Shown here piece by piece: positions 1-18,040 of a stretch of 64,000 nt of DNA. A model generated the notes under the pieces. That model made no database searches. It had not been told where the DNA came from and worked only from the letters and a program-made list of their open reading frames with translations. A program made the position numbers and the translations under genes. The stretch is from NCBI GenBank assembly GCA_963070105.1, contig OY718807.1, forward strand, positions 7,335,483-7,399,482. Direction: 5' to 3'. Within the stretch, counting starts at the first letter, position 1. Each line of letters opens with the position of its first letter. This stretch comes from Litomosoides sigmodontis (Eukaryota > Nematoda > Chromadorea > Rhabditida > Onchocercidae).

Positions 1-134
1 AACTTCTTCATTAGCGGTTAAGTTTGCTTGATAGCTTTATGAAAATTCATTAAATTCATTTCTAGAATTTAAGAAAAAATGATAAATCGTACTGAGAAAT
101 TATTGCTGCATACATGCACACCTACTTGTTCTTT

Positions 135-144
135 TTGTTTTAGA
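135..144 (+). promoter_or_regulatory. Probable trans-splice acceptor of the LIM gene
   Basis: A T-rich run ending TTTTAG at 141-143 lies directly before A-ATG, with no obvious upstream coding exon in the first 140 bases. In nematodes this is a typical SL1 acceptor. It could instead be an ordinary acceptor of an intron whose 5' exon lies outside the window. Confidence 0.35.
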
Positions 145-2038
145 ATGCTAAATCAGACGGAAAGCGGAAATGACTCAAATTCTATTTGGAATATTTTTCA
201 AACCTCAGGTCTAACTGAAATAGCAAAGAGAAAGGAAGGTAGATGGATGATACGTTGTAATCGCTGCAGCGAACCGATCACACAAAAGCAAGCGTTTATG
301 GTAGGAAAAAAGAGAAATCAGAAATTGAAATTTGCTGCTACTATTAATTATTAGCAAATTATCAGTTACAATTAATTCATTTTCCGTTTAGTTGCTAAGC
401 AAGAAATACAGTGATAGGAAGAGAAAGTAAACGAACACTTTTGCCACTTCAACATAATTCATTTTAGAAATGCGAAGGAAATTTCAATTTGTATTTGAAA
501 TTAAAAAAAAAAGGCACGTGAAAGTGCGGCTTGGTTTTGTTAATTTAGAGGAATGAAGATGCTAGCAGAGATTGGTATTGCAATTGCTATCTACAAAATG
601 GTACTCTCGAAAGGATTCAAAATAATAGCATTTAATTGAGTTTACCTACGTAGAAGGTATTTTGAGTCATGTAAATTACTTAAGCGCAACGTGATTTATG
701 CGTTGAATAAAGTATGGCATCGAGAACATTTCACGTGTATTCACTGCAACTGCCCTGTTGGTTACGATGGCCGAGCGTTCCGGAAGTGCCGGAGCAATCG
801 GGATTATCCGATCTGTATCGATTGCTATATGGAAGAGTATCATCCAAAATGCAACGGTTTTATGCTTCAGTGCACTCGTTTCATTCGTTGAAAATTTAAT
901 TTAATTCCAAAAATATATATATTTAAGCTTTTTTTTTGAAATTTTTTTTTTAATTTCTCTAATTCTACAACAATAAATTATCTCATTTGTGTAGTTTGCA
1001 AGAAGGCTTTACGTGAGACGTGCGTGAGAGCAATGAATAAATTATGGCATCGATGTTGTTTCACGTGCACCAAATGTCATTCACCTTTTCAAAGTATGTT
1101 ACCTCTTCACTTATCCTCCTAGCATCAGTCATCGTAATCATGAAATGATAAGTGCAGCTAATAGCTCTCTCTTTTATCACTGCATTATCACGCACCATTG
1201 ATTGATGATTGCTGTACACTTGGAAAATTTCAATTTTCTTTTTAAACTTAACTCAACGTATGCTGCTCCGTTCCCACTTCATGTTCTCATAAGATGGTGA
1301 ATTTATCATTCTCAATGAACAACCATATGATATTGATTGCTATTATCTGACGAAATATGAGCATGAATTTACGCCGATTACTAGTAATCAAGGAGGAGTA
1401 AATCCGGCGGAATCCACCGGTGGAACAGCAGGTGGTTTTCAATTTTGAATGAAAATGTTATGTATTTGAGCATTTCATAATGAATGGTATATTTGGAAAT
1501 TTTACTTCTGAGGCATATTTCATTTGCGTATGAGAGATTCTTTTTAAGGATTTTACAGGAGAAATGCTGTGATGAAATGAAGGTGAAATATTGCAATGAG
1601 AAATATTTAAGTTAAATTTTCAATTATAATTTAATGAAGTATTGTTGAAATTAAATTTTAGATCAGAAGAACGTTGAGCCGGAAAAATGTGCACAAAAAT
1701 TACAAGAGCAAAAATCACAATCGTCACAACAATTTTTTGCAACAATTCAAACTTCTGAAATTCAAAAGAAGCCGTCATCGATGATACTGTCACCCACGTA
1801 CGTCTTTACAGTACTCGTTCCCTGTAATACTACTATTGCTTATGCAACGTTTCGTAGCATTCTTTTGCTATGATTATTGAAATTTTGTATGTTGCAACAT
1901 GCACGCACTATTTTAAGATCATCAAAATCAGGTTTTAGTTCTGGATCACTTGCATCTACGACAGGTACAACAAATGCAACAAGTCAACCTCCTACAACTA
2001 CGTCGCCCACCTCTCAGCAACAGAAGAAACCGTTCTAA
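145..2038 (+). CDS. Small protein with two tandem LIM domains (273 aa, 6 exons)
   Basis: Exons are 145-300, 685-856, 995-1093, 1294-1431, 1662-1797 and 1918-2038; every junction has GT/AG and one frame of 273 codons runs to TAA at 2036-2038. LIM1 starts at Cys38/Cys41 (CNRC), continues with WHREHFTCIHC in exon 2 and ends at CIDC near residue 96. LIM2 starts at Cys108/Cys111, continues with WHRCCFTCTKC and ends around YDIDCYYL. The spacing is that of paxillin or PINCH-type LIM arrays, which bind proteins at adhesion sites or the cytoskeleton. The C-terminal 100 residues are Gln/Ser/Thr-rich with no fold I can see. ATG145 sits one base after TTTTAG, which fits spliced-leader trans-splicing and fixes the start. 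I do not recognise the orthologue; exons 2, 4 and 6 use AAG acceptors. Confidence 0.8.
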
Positions 2039-3217
2039 CGAAATCCACGTCATTGTAATTTGCAAATTCTATCCCTTCCTAGACGATCGTCATCCATGAA
2101 TATAAAATGAATTCGAAAACTGATAATTCCATCAAATTAAAAAATTCCGCAAAAAAAACAAAACGAACCACAATGCGCAGTAATTGTTTATTTAATTGAA
2201 ATGAAGCACAGAAATGCACTGTTCACAATAGCAATACTAAAAAAAGTAAAAATAAGTTTGGTGCAGTGTAATGATGAAAGAACGATGAAAATTTATGCAC
2301 AATTGATAAATTTCAAAAATTTCAAATTAAACTTTGACTACAGAAATGAGTGATCTAAGTGATTTATCTATCAATTAGAGCAACAATGCCGTTTGATTCG
2401 ATCCCATTAAGCGTTAATTCCTCCAGGCTGTAGTTGCGAAAATATCATCTGATACAGATGAAATGAAAGATTGCATTTCGAAATTCCCTCACACTGCGAC
2501 CTCAGCCCTCCTTATCAAAGGGTAAATAGCACCGCGGTGATAACGACTGATAGCAGGTGATAATGTTAACGGTAGTGTTTCACTCAGTGACTATTTTGAA
2601 AAATTCCAAACGCAACTGAAAGTACCATTCTCAAAATATTTTTGTAGTCAAAAATACAACAAGATAATACCCTGAAAAAGTGACCGTTTAATTGTTAGAC
2701 AAAAAATTGCAATGAAAAAACTAGCGAACAAATTAAACAGTAATTTTTTTTCTCGAAATTTAACACTTCATCTTATAAATTACTTTTACAAAACGAATAA
2801 GTTGTGAAATTTAACTGACAAAATTTGGTCTGTGGAAATTAGAGAGAGTTCAGCAGAGGGATAATGATAAGTGAAAGCGAACACCGATAGGTGAAATTGA
2901 ATTACTCAATGACGTCATAATTTTTGTACAAAAATGAATTTTCAGTTCGAATAATTTCATTAACAAATTCTCTTCAAAATTAATTACAACTCAACAAATA
3001 ACAAATATGCGATAAGCACGTCCAACGTTTAAAATACGAATAATTGAGTTATCTTTGCACATAAACTTATGTTAATTAAAATTTAAGAAAATTATTTTCT
3101 TTTTGAGCAAACGAATGAAACTTTTCACATAGAAATTATGCACAGAAAGGATAAATTTTCAAGAAAAGGTTTTTTTTGCAAAGAAGCAGTACTTAAGTAA
3201 CATTAATCGTATCGGTT
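2039..3217. other. Convergent intergenic region (LIM gene / PASK 3' ends)
   Basis: AT-rich sequence between two genes that converge. I see no coding exon on either strand. Both 3' UTRs must lie here. The one striking element is the CRE-like palindrome at 2910-2917. Confidence 0.6.
2910..2917. promoter_or_regulatory. Perfect CRE palindrome TGACGTCA
   Basis: The octamer TGACGTCA, flanked as ATGACGTCAT, is the consensus site for CREB/ATF bZIP dimers. It lies between two convergent 3' ends rather than in a promoter, so function is uncertain; a perfect octamer is expected by chance in a window of this size. Confidence 0.3.
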
Positions 3218-8505
<5,288 letters not shown>

Positions 8506-8579
8506 CTAAAGTAGCATCACATTAAGAGTACTACCGCAAAAGCTTCTCTGATACATCTGACGGAAGTGTCCTGTCATAC

Positions 8580-8696
8580 GGGTAGTCTGCCTGAAATATC
8601 CCGTCTCATAGAGCTAGACCGGTTAAAATGTCTTGCTAATCCAATAACGCGTAGAGCTAGTCCGGCTCAAATGTCCTATCAATCCAATAGCGCATA
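8580..8696. repeat. 43-bp imperfect tandem repeat
   Basis: Two adjacent 43-bp units, 8611-8653 and 8654-8696, share GAGCTAG-CCGG, AAATGTC and AATCCAATA-CGC. A more diverged, shorter copy (GGTAGTCTGCCTGAAATATC) precedes them at about 8580-8606, and the following GAGTTGATC looks like the start of another. It lies just upstream of the most 5' PASK exon seen, in an intron or promoter. Confidence 0.7.
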
Positions 8697-10900
8697 GAGT
8701 TGATCTACATTATCAAAATTTGTAATGAAATTGAAATTTATTCTTATTATTTGTAAATCTTATTTTACAGGCAATGCCTTCTCCTCCAAATGTAATCCTT
8801 TTCGAAACGATTTAGCTTTTAATCTTTTATAATTTCATCTTTTTTTTTTGTCGTATACTTCATGCGGGTGATGTAACAGCTGAGAAGTACTCCGGAAGCA
8901 TTTCCCTTTTTAGTAACCTAAATCGAAGAGAAGAGCGAGAGCGGGGGAGCACGGAATATTGCACAAAAGTGCCGTACAGTATCAATCCTGAAAAATGAGG
9001 ATGGAAAGGAAATTAATTCATCGGAGTACGGAGAGCTTCAGCGCACCTTTCCTTCGATACCTGCCGAGAATGCTCAAATATCGTTCGAATTCGAATCAAA
9101 CATGGCAAACAAACATTTTATAGGATTCTCCGTGAAGCATTGTTTGCTATCAGCGAATGCTTTCGAACGACTGGAAATGACCATCTCATCCGTTCCGTCC
9201 CACCGATTTATCAATTCTCACCAAATCTTTTCAACTTCCAAAACTCTGAAATTAATTTACAGCTAACCAAAAGGGAATGACAAGCAATGAAACAAACAAA
9301 CTTTGATAATTGCAACACTTCACACGTCTAGCAATCATATCATATCATATGAGTGAAGTGATAAGAGTAATGTAAATATGAAAATGTAGGAAAAACGAAA
9401 AAATTTAAGTAAATTTAAAATTCAATAAAAGCTAATAACAACTGCTAGCGGTAGAAGTGAAATGTTTCAAATGCTCAGAGGGATGAATGAAAGTGTCGGT
9501 GGATTGTTCGGATGTTTTGTTACTGATGGAAATTACACGTAGAAAATTTGGTGGATCACCTCGGCTCTTGTACTCTCAATTCGAACTTCAAATTTAATGA
9601 AACACTTTTAAATATATTTCACTAAAATGTGCATAAATTAGAAGGGATGGAGTTAGTGTTAAAATTACCTTCCAGTGATATTATTTATAATTGATGAAGG
9701 AGAAAAAAAAAAGGCATTCTTTGCTGATTGAATAAAAAGATAGCCTTTGTTGGCAAAGATACGAGAGAAACAGAGAGAGAGAGAGAGAGAAAGAAAGCGG
9801 AAAGAGAGAGGGAGAGAGACAAATGTCACTTCGTCGTTCGAAAATTTTTTCTTTTTTTTAGAAGGGAAGGAAGGACTAGTTTTATGACAATCTTCTCAAG
9901 CCCTTTTTTTTAAAAAAAAAATTATCTCAAATTACACCTCTTTTTCTGACACAATAAAATTACTGTTCAAAGCGATTATGCTAATAAAAGAGGAATTCAC
10001 GGAAAAAAAAAACGAACTATTTCTAAGAAAATTGCCTGTATCAGTTAAAATGTGAGAAATTTGAACAATTTCATTCATACAGTTAATAATGTGTTTTTGT
10101 GGAAGAGAAAGCGAGATAGAGGGAGAGGGAAAGAAAGAGAGAGAGAAAGAATGAAAGATTATCAATAAATTTTCAAGGAAGCAAACGGTCAAGTAGTGAG
10201 AGAACTGGAAGAAAAACTCATTCTTGCCCAACATCGACCTTTTTTAACTTTTGTATTCAAATTTCGTTCATTCAAAATTCTCCATCATATTTGAAGAGAA
10301 ATTGAAGTAAATTTTTATCGCAGTTCAACTTCTAGCGAATATTAAATTTCAACAACTCTGTTGCACAAGTGAATGAATGCGCGGGCATATGAGGGACGAA
10401 GTGTGCTATTAGCCCAGACATTTTAAGCTTCTCAAACAGTTTCAGTAAAATTTTGATAAAATTATTGAAATGTAATATTTGGCAAATTAACATTAGTATA
10501 TAAAATTTAAAACAAATTTCATTTCAAAAATATTAATGATAGCAGCAATTGCATTTGGTTAATTCCTATTCCACACAGAAACGGTAAACATACATAAAAT
10601 AGCACTTGAAATAGATTGAAGCACTGAAATATTATTTTTCGCAATAAGCAAATATTATTCTATGAATAGAATGATTTGCAGCGCAGTAGATTTTATTCAA
10701 GCGGCGCAAAAGCGTTCAAACAAATTTTAGTATTTAATTAAAATTTTACTATTTCAAACGTTATTTTAACATTAGATATTAGAGGGAGGTAAAAGTAACT
10801 TAACACTCAGATCATTCTTAGTCCTTTAACAGTAAGTAAGTGAATTCAATTGCTGTTGAAGAGTATGCGTTCGCTTGCACTCTCAACAATGTGTCTGCCA

Positions 10901-10901
10901 G

Positions 10902-10981
<80 letters not shown>
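10901..10981 (+). repeat. (GTT)n microsatellite, about 27 units
   Basis: A perfect GTT trinucleotide tract of about 80 bp. An apparent poly-leucine frame across it is a by-product of the repeat. Confidence 0.95.
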
Positions 10982-10982
<1 letters not shown>

Positions 10983-11105
10983 TCCTTGTTTAAATGGAAC
11001 ATAAGTGATAGCAGCAAGTTTTGCGTGTTTATATTTTGCGCTTCTTTATTACGTTATGTAAATTGCATGCTTGCATTGCATATTAGCAGCATAGCATGTA
11101 TGTAA

Positions 11106-11151
11106 GCGCGCGTGCGCATGCGCGTGCACACGCACACACACACACACACAT
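11106..11151. repeat. Strictly alternating purine-pyrimidine block (GC/GT then CA)
   Basis: Forty-six bases alternate purine and pyrimidine without a break: a GC/GT-rich half (GCGCGCGTGCGCATGCGCG) runs into (CA)n. Such sequence readily adopts Z-DNA under negative supercoiling. Confidence 0.8.
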
Positions 11152-11490
11152 TAATTATGCATTAAGCAAACAGCACTGCGCAATTATTCCAAATAATGAA
11201 ATTTCGAAAAAAATTCTCTCTCGCTCTCTTTCACTTCCAAAAAAAAAACAAAATTAATTTTTTGTTTTTTATTAGCAAATCTTTACTAATAATCTTTACC
11301 ATTTACTAAAATAAAACGACGACTATTGGATATAGTGAAATGGAAATGGAAGTAAAAATAAAAGTAAACAAAGACATAGCAAACAATCATTCGTAACACA
11401 CAGTTCCACACGTCTAGACTGCTTCCGCCCGTAGGTTTACGTAATCAAACAGAGAGAGACAATTCCATACTACAATGAAAATTCGGATCC

Positions 11491-11504
11491 GTGTGTGTGT
11501 GTGT

Positions 11505-11543
<39 letters not shown>
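11491..11543 (+). repeat. (GT)n dinucleotide repeat
   Basis: GT repeat of about 26 units with a single TCT interruption near 11508. Confidence 0.95.
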
Positions 11544-11544
<1 letters not shown>

Positions 11545-14006
11545 TGGAAGAGGAGCTAAGTGAAGAGCTTTTGGTGCGACATATTTTCGACAACAAATCT
11601 CACATGCGCTATTGTCGCGCACGAAAAAAAAATGAGGACAGTTTTTAGTTCATGTCGACAGGGAACATTACAAACAAACAAGCAAATGAAAAAAAAAAAG
11701 AGGGAGAAGAAAGGGAAGGAAAAATGCTGCGAATGATCACGAAAGGAACACAGAACACGTAAAAGTAATTCTTGCCATTGGCGCAAATTGAAGTTGGTGA
11801 ATTGAACGTTTGAATAGAGACAGCTGTTCCGATAAACACTCCCTGTACACTCACTCGTCTTTCACTTCTCTCCTATCCAATCTACGAATTCGTCCTATTT
11901 CAAATTCTCAATTTCCAGTTGTAGAATTAATTGGAGATTTATGAGAGTCACTTGAACGCTAACTAGTCACGAACTAGAATACAGTAAGTACTGAAAATGT
12001 TTATGTGATTTCACAGTTTCATTTGCTTATACATTATTACCTTTTCAAAGAAAAAAAAAAAAGAGAATCAGAATTTATCATTGAACAAGGAATTCTCTCC
12101 TAAAATTAGTCACAATAAATTTTATCTAAATAGCTTCATCATGAAGCTCGCGTTTAACAATTTTAACAGATGTAAATCTATCATTCTCAACCTTTTACCT
12201 TACGGGATGAATTTTACTTTAGCTCCTATCAGTTAACTGAGTTCCACAACAATGATAACCATCACTGTGAAATGTGGGAGAATAAATTTGTGAGAATTAG
12301 AAATGATATATGGCGGAGGGTGACAGGAGCGCAACGCAAGAATGACTGTGCCTTTTGGTGCCAGGCTTTTTAGCACTAAACAACTGCATTATTTACTAGA
12401 ATTTCAAATTAGGTTCTTTTTTTTCCAAATTACATCTGAAAATGGGCAACAAATTTGCAAGACAATTGTCAAAATATATTTTTTGAAATACTTTTAGCCT
12501 TTGAAACTTACTTCAAACATAAACGAGCTAACTAGCTTAAGTAGCACTCATTAGCTAATAAAAGGCCTTAAATGCTATAAGTCTACTCTAATTGATCCTA
12601 CAAACATTCGACTAAAGCGATACGAACGTCACAGCTGAAAGGGAAAGTTTGACTTAATCATTTAGTGTTGCTAATTAGACGCTGTCCATTAATTACAAGA
12701 ATAATGTTGCAGTGTTGCGTGCATCGAAAGGTCAAAGATAGGTCAAGAAGGTCAGCGCATACATAAGCAACGTCCTATTTAATTCTTTGATGAAAATGCA
12801 CTGTCAATGAAAGCTAAAAAAATGACTGTCAAAGAAAGTTAAAAAACATAAATTGCAAATGTGAAGAGAAAGAAAAATAAAAATACCTTTTTTTACAGGA
12901 ATGAGTAATTCGATAATAACAATAATTATTTGCTTAATTCACTTCTATCTTAGATTCTCTAAATTTAGAATGACGTAGGGATTCTTTGTGTAACTTTTAT
13001 TCATCATTACTGTTATTTACTATTATTATCATTTTATTTAATTAATTAATTAATCTATTTATTTGTTTAATTTATTTATTTATTCAGTTATTAATTAATT
13101 GTTATTATGAATTATTATTACTGTTATTATTATTACAGGTACTATTATTGCCATTCCTATTACTGTCACTAATGCTACTGTTAATTCATTGTTGCTATTC
13201 TTATTGTGAGGCTCTCCTAAATTTCTCCACAAATCTGAAATGCACTTATTAAAGGCAATAAATAAAAATATTCAAAAGAATTTGAACAATCATTGCGCCA
13301 AATTTCTCTTGCACTTTCTGCTCAGCAAACAGAGAAAATTGCTAAAGCGATTTATCGGACCGCTCAGGCTTACTAGCTGAAGGGAAGATACTAAGCACTG
13401 TAAAAGGTGAGAGGACCTTTAATTAATTAATTAATTAATTGATCAGTTAGTTATGGGTGGGCCTTTTTTTTCCAAATGTCCTTACAGTATCGCTGTACAA
13501 CCACTTTTCTCGAGAAATGATATAATACCAAACAAGGACTTTTATCCAATTCAAACATCAATATCAGCAAATCCACAGTTTGAGGTGCTTTTTTCATTTC
13601 AATCTCATCTACTTCTAGCTTACTTCATAAGTTAGCACTAATGAGAATGATAATTATTATCAGTTATCGCTATTATCATAATAATAATGATAATTACTGT
13701 TATTGTTACCATTGCTATCATTACTGCTATTATCGTTATCACTACTGCCACGATGATTAGTTCCTCCACCTAAATGCATTTTGCAGAGCGGAATTGATGA
13801 AGTGAAGTGAAACGATCACTTCATGCTTTACTCAAAATGACTAATTCTAAACGGTTGGTGGGAGGGATGTCGCCGAGATAATAAGTGAAAGCGACTGAAT
13901 GGGTCTGAAATGCGCATTGTCATCCATCGATTATCGAAATGGAACATTCCGGCGCGTTCCTCCAACACTTTCCGCCTTCCTGAAAGTTCTGCGCCAAAAA
14001 AAAAGA

Positions 14007-14007
<1 letters not shown>

Positions 14008-14039
<32 letters not shown>

Positions 14040-14040
14040 C
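14008..14040 (+). repeat. (AAC)n microsatellite, 11 units
   Basis: Perfect AAC tract following an A-rich run. The poly-Thr and poly-Val frames across it are repeat by-products. Confidence 0.95.
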
Positions 14041-14243
14041 GAATTGTAAACAGTTGAGGGTCTTCGCTTGGTGCTCTCGCGGAGAGAGCTTTGGGAAGTC
14101 TAAGCAGTAAGGTTTGCACTGAAGCATTGATAAGGTAATTGTAGCAGTTATCAGTGATTGCATCATTCATACCTCACTGATCACTTAGTGGGAAGTGTGG
14201 GAGGAGTGGATGAGACTGATAAAATATCATCCGTGTATTTCAG

Positions 14244-14388
14244 GTCAACTTTTGCCGCAATAAGTTTATTTTATGCACGGATGGCAAGATTAGTGCTTTG
14301 GAAGGAATTAATATTGCAATTTGACTTGGAAATTCCTGAAGATGAACTTCAAACATTAAATGAGAAGAGACTGAGACGGTCAGTTTAA
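14244..14388 (+). CDS. Candidate terminal exon of an unknown protein
   Basis: An acceptor-like GTGTATTTCAG ends at 14243 and is followed by 48 codons open to TAA at 14386-14388. The text has the mixed charged and hydrophobic look of a real protein (MARLVLWKELILQFDLEIPE, then DELQTLNEKRLRRSV), unlike the surrounding repeat-derived frames. I could not find convincing upstream exons, so it may be the last exon of a small plus-strand gene, or a start at the internal ATG (14280) giving 35 residues. I do not recognise a family, and chance is a serious alternative. Confidence 0.3.
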
Positions 14389-16804
14389 TTTTTAGCAATT
14401 TAAAATAATGTCGGAAATGGGTGGTAGCAGGGTGGAAAAGTTTCTCTAGACAGGTGAGATGTGTAGTGAGAGGAAGAGCCGTCTGCGATCAACAAATGAA
14501 GTGTGAGGAAGAAGACAGGAAGAGTTATTAATTAACGAATTCATTGAATTAATGAATTAAAAAAAAAGAGCAATGAAATGAAAAAAAGCAATTTTTCTGT
14601 GTGCAATTATTGAAACGGAAAATGGGACAGAAAAAAAAAGGAAGCATTTAACATTTAAAAAAGAAAAATTTCTAAAAATTGAAATTTCAATTGAAAGGAT
14701 GCAAGAAAAAAAATCCGAAGAGAGAGGGAGAGGAAGCGAGGGAGAGAGAGAGAGATCGATGGAATAACGCTGGGCTCAGTGATATTGCAAAACTTTTTAG
14801 GCAATAATTTAGTTTTATTTGAATGTTTGTAAATTCGATAAATAAAAAGAGGCTAAAAATTGAACAAAATTATTCTTCACGTTTCATAACGTATAAATTG
14901 AAATTTCAAAAGTTAATTTTACAAAATTTTGCTTTATATCAAATTTTCATGCGCAAAAATTATTGTGCGTTTGAACTAACGTTACTAATTGGAAAAATTC
15001 ATTTGTTTGTTTTAAGAAAAAAAATAAAGGAGAGGGAGAGAGAAAGAGAGGTAACACAGACGATTAATTAGATTAGGTTAACGACAAAAGGATGTCGGAA
15101 AGGTCAAACAATCGGTGTCAGGCAGGACAGTCCTCTATATTTACCATTTGAGATGGTAAGAAATCCTTTCAATTTTTCCCATACGAACAAAAAAACAAAC
15201 TGCTAAAATCGATTAAAAGGTCATTAATTACCTGTTAACGGTAGCTTTTTGCCTCTTTGGATGTGTTAGTCCTTAGATATCTCACTTTAAATCACAAATT
15301 TATTCTTACCAAACGAGAAAAGCTTTTAACAATTTTCATTAATTAGAAGAGAAGAGAAAATTATTACCCACTTAACTGGAAAAGAGACTTGGAGACTTTG
15401 AGGAAATGTGAACTAAAGGGGTAAGAAAAGTTATAGCATTTAGTGAATAGAAGTAGAAAGGAAGATTACTTAATTTAAATAATTTTAAATTTTGAATCAA
15501 TTTTATTAGAAACTGTAATTACTTTTAAATAAAATTAAGTGTCCATCTGGATACCACTTGCTAAAAGGAGGAATAAAAAAAGAAAGGTGGGATTTGAAGT
15601 ATTTTTGGTCTCTGAAATTAAATTCAGAGTTAATTTCAATCGGATTAAATGTTAAATGAATACTTTCGATATTCATTCTGTCCTTCAATTTCAACGGTTG
15701 TAAAATTGATCATCGACTTTTTAAAATTAAAATTAAACAGGAAAGCACATGCTTATTTCAATTAAATCTTACAGGAAATGCACATTTTCTCAAACATGTC
15801 TTATCGAACGCTACCAAATGAATGATATGATTAGCGAAACGACGTAAAGCGTGGAAATTTACCACACTCTTTTCCTGTTAAATTATTTCCAAAAAAGAAG
15901 TCAGCGAATTTAAAGGTTACAAGGAGAGGAGACGAGCTGTGAGATCTTAAGTTAGATTGAATGTATTCGAAGATAGACATCGATAAATTAGGTCAAATTT
16001 CACAACTTTTCAAATATTCATGGATTCGCGATATGCCTACTGCATGAAAAAGTCGCTTAAAAATTTGGCTTTTAAAATCCTAAAATCAATTTCGAATTTC
16101 AAAATTACCAATTGCAGCAGCCATCACAACTAATTTAACTTTTCTAATCAAATTTGAAACATTCTAAAATCGTTCAATAGGAATCTACTATCTTCTCTGC
16201 AATTGAAATTCAAAACGGGTGGAAATACGTGAAATCAGGTACCGTGTGCATTGAAGTATGTCACGTACGGAAAAACCTATATGAGCATTGAGGAATGCAT
16301 GTCAGAAAATATAGACTAGTTTTGTAGTAATAGCTTGCAACAAGTGAATACCTTGAAATTTCTTCTCTCAAATTTTTCAGCACAAATAAACTAAAATGCA
16401 ATGATTTCGCTTTTGCCGTTGTGTGAAATTATTTTGCCCTAATTTTTCACTTCGTTGCAAAATGTTCACTAAAAAATACGCAGGTATACAATAGACGGTG
16501 CAGCGCATTCTACGCTAAGACATTTGCGCCGTTTGCGCTGGCACGTTAACTTAGAATGTATGTGAGCTGTAAAAAGTAAATGAAAAAGTGAAGCTGTTGG
16601 AATCGAAGTAAATGTCAATTTCCATACGATTTAATTAGTTAGTTACTCATAAAGATAATTGCTTTCAGTGAGAAGCTTTCGCCATCGAAACGTATTTATT
16701 TGTGGTTGAAAGAAAAGCGCTTATAATCATTTCTCATTCACACCAAACTTGACATTAAACGGCAAAATTGAGAAAATATACTCATTCCCACAATAATAAT
16801 AATT

Positions 16805-18040
<1,236 letters not shown>

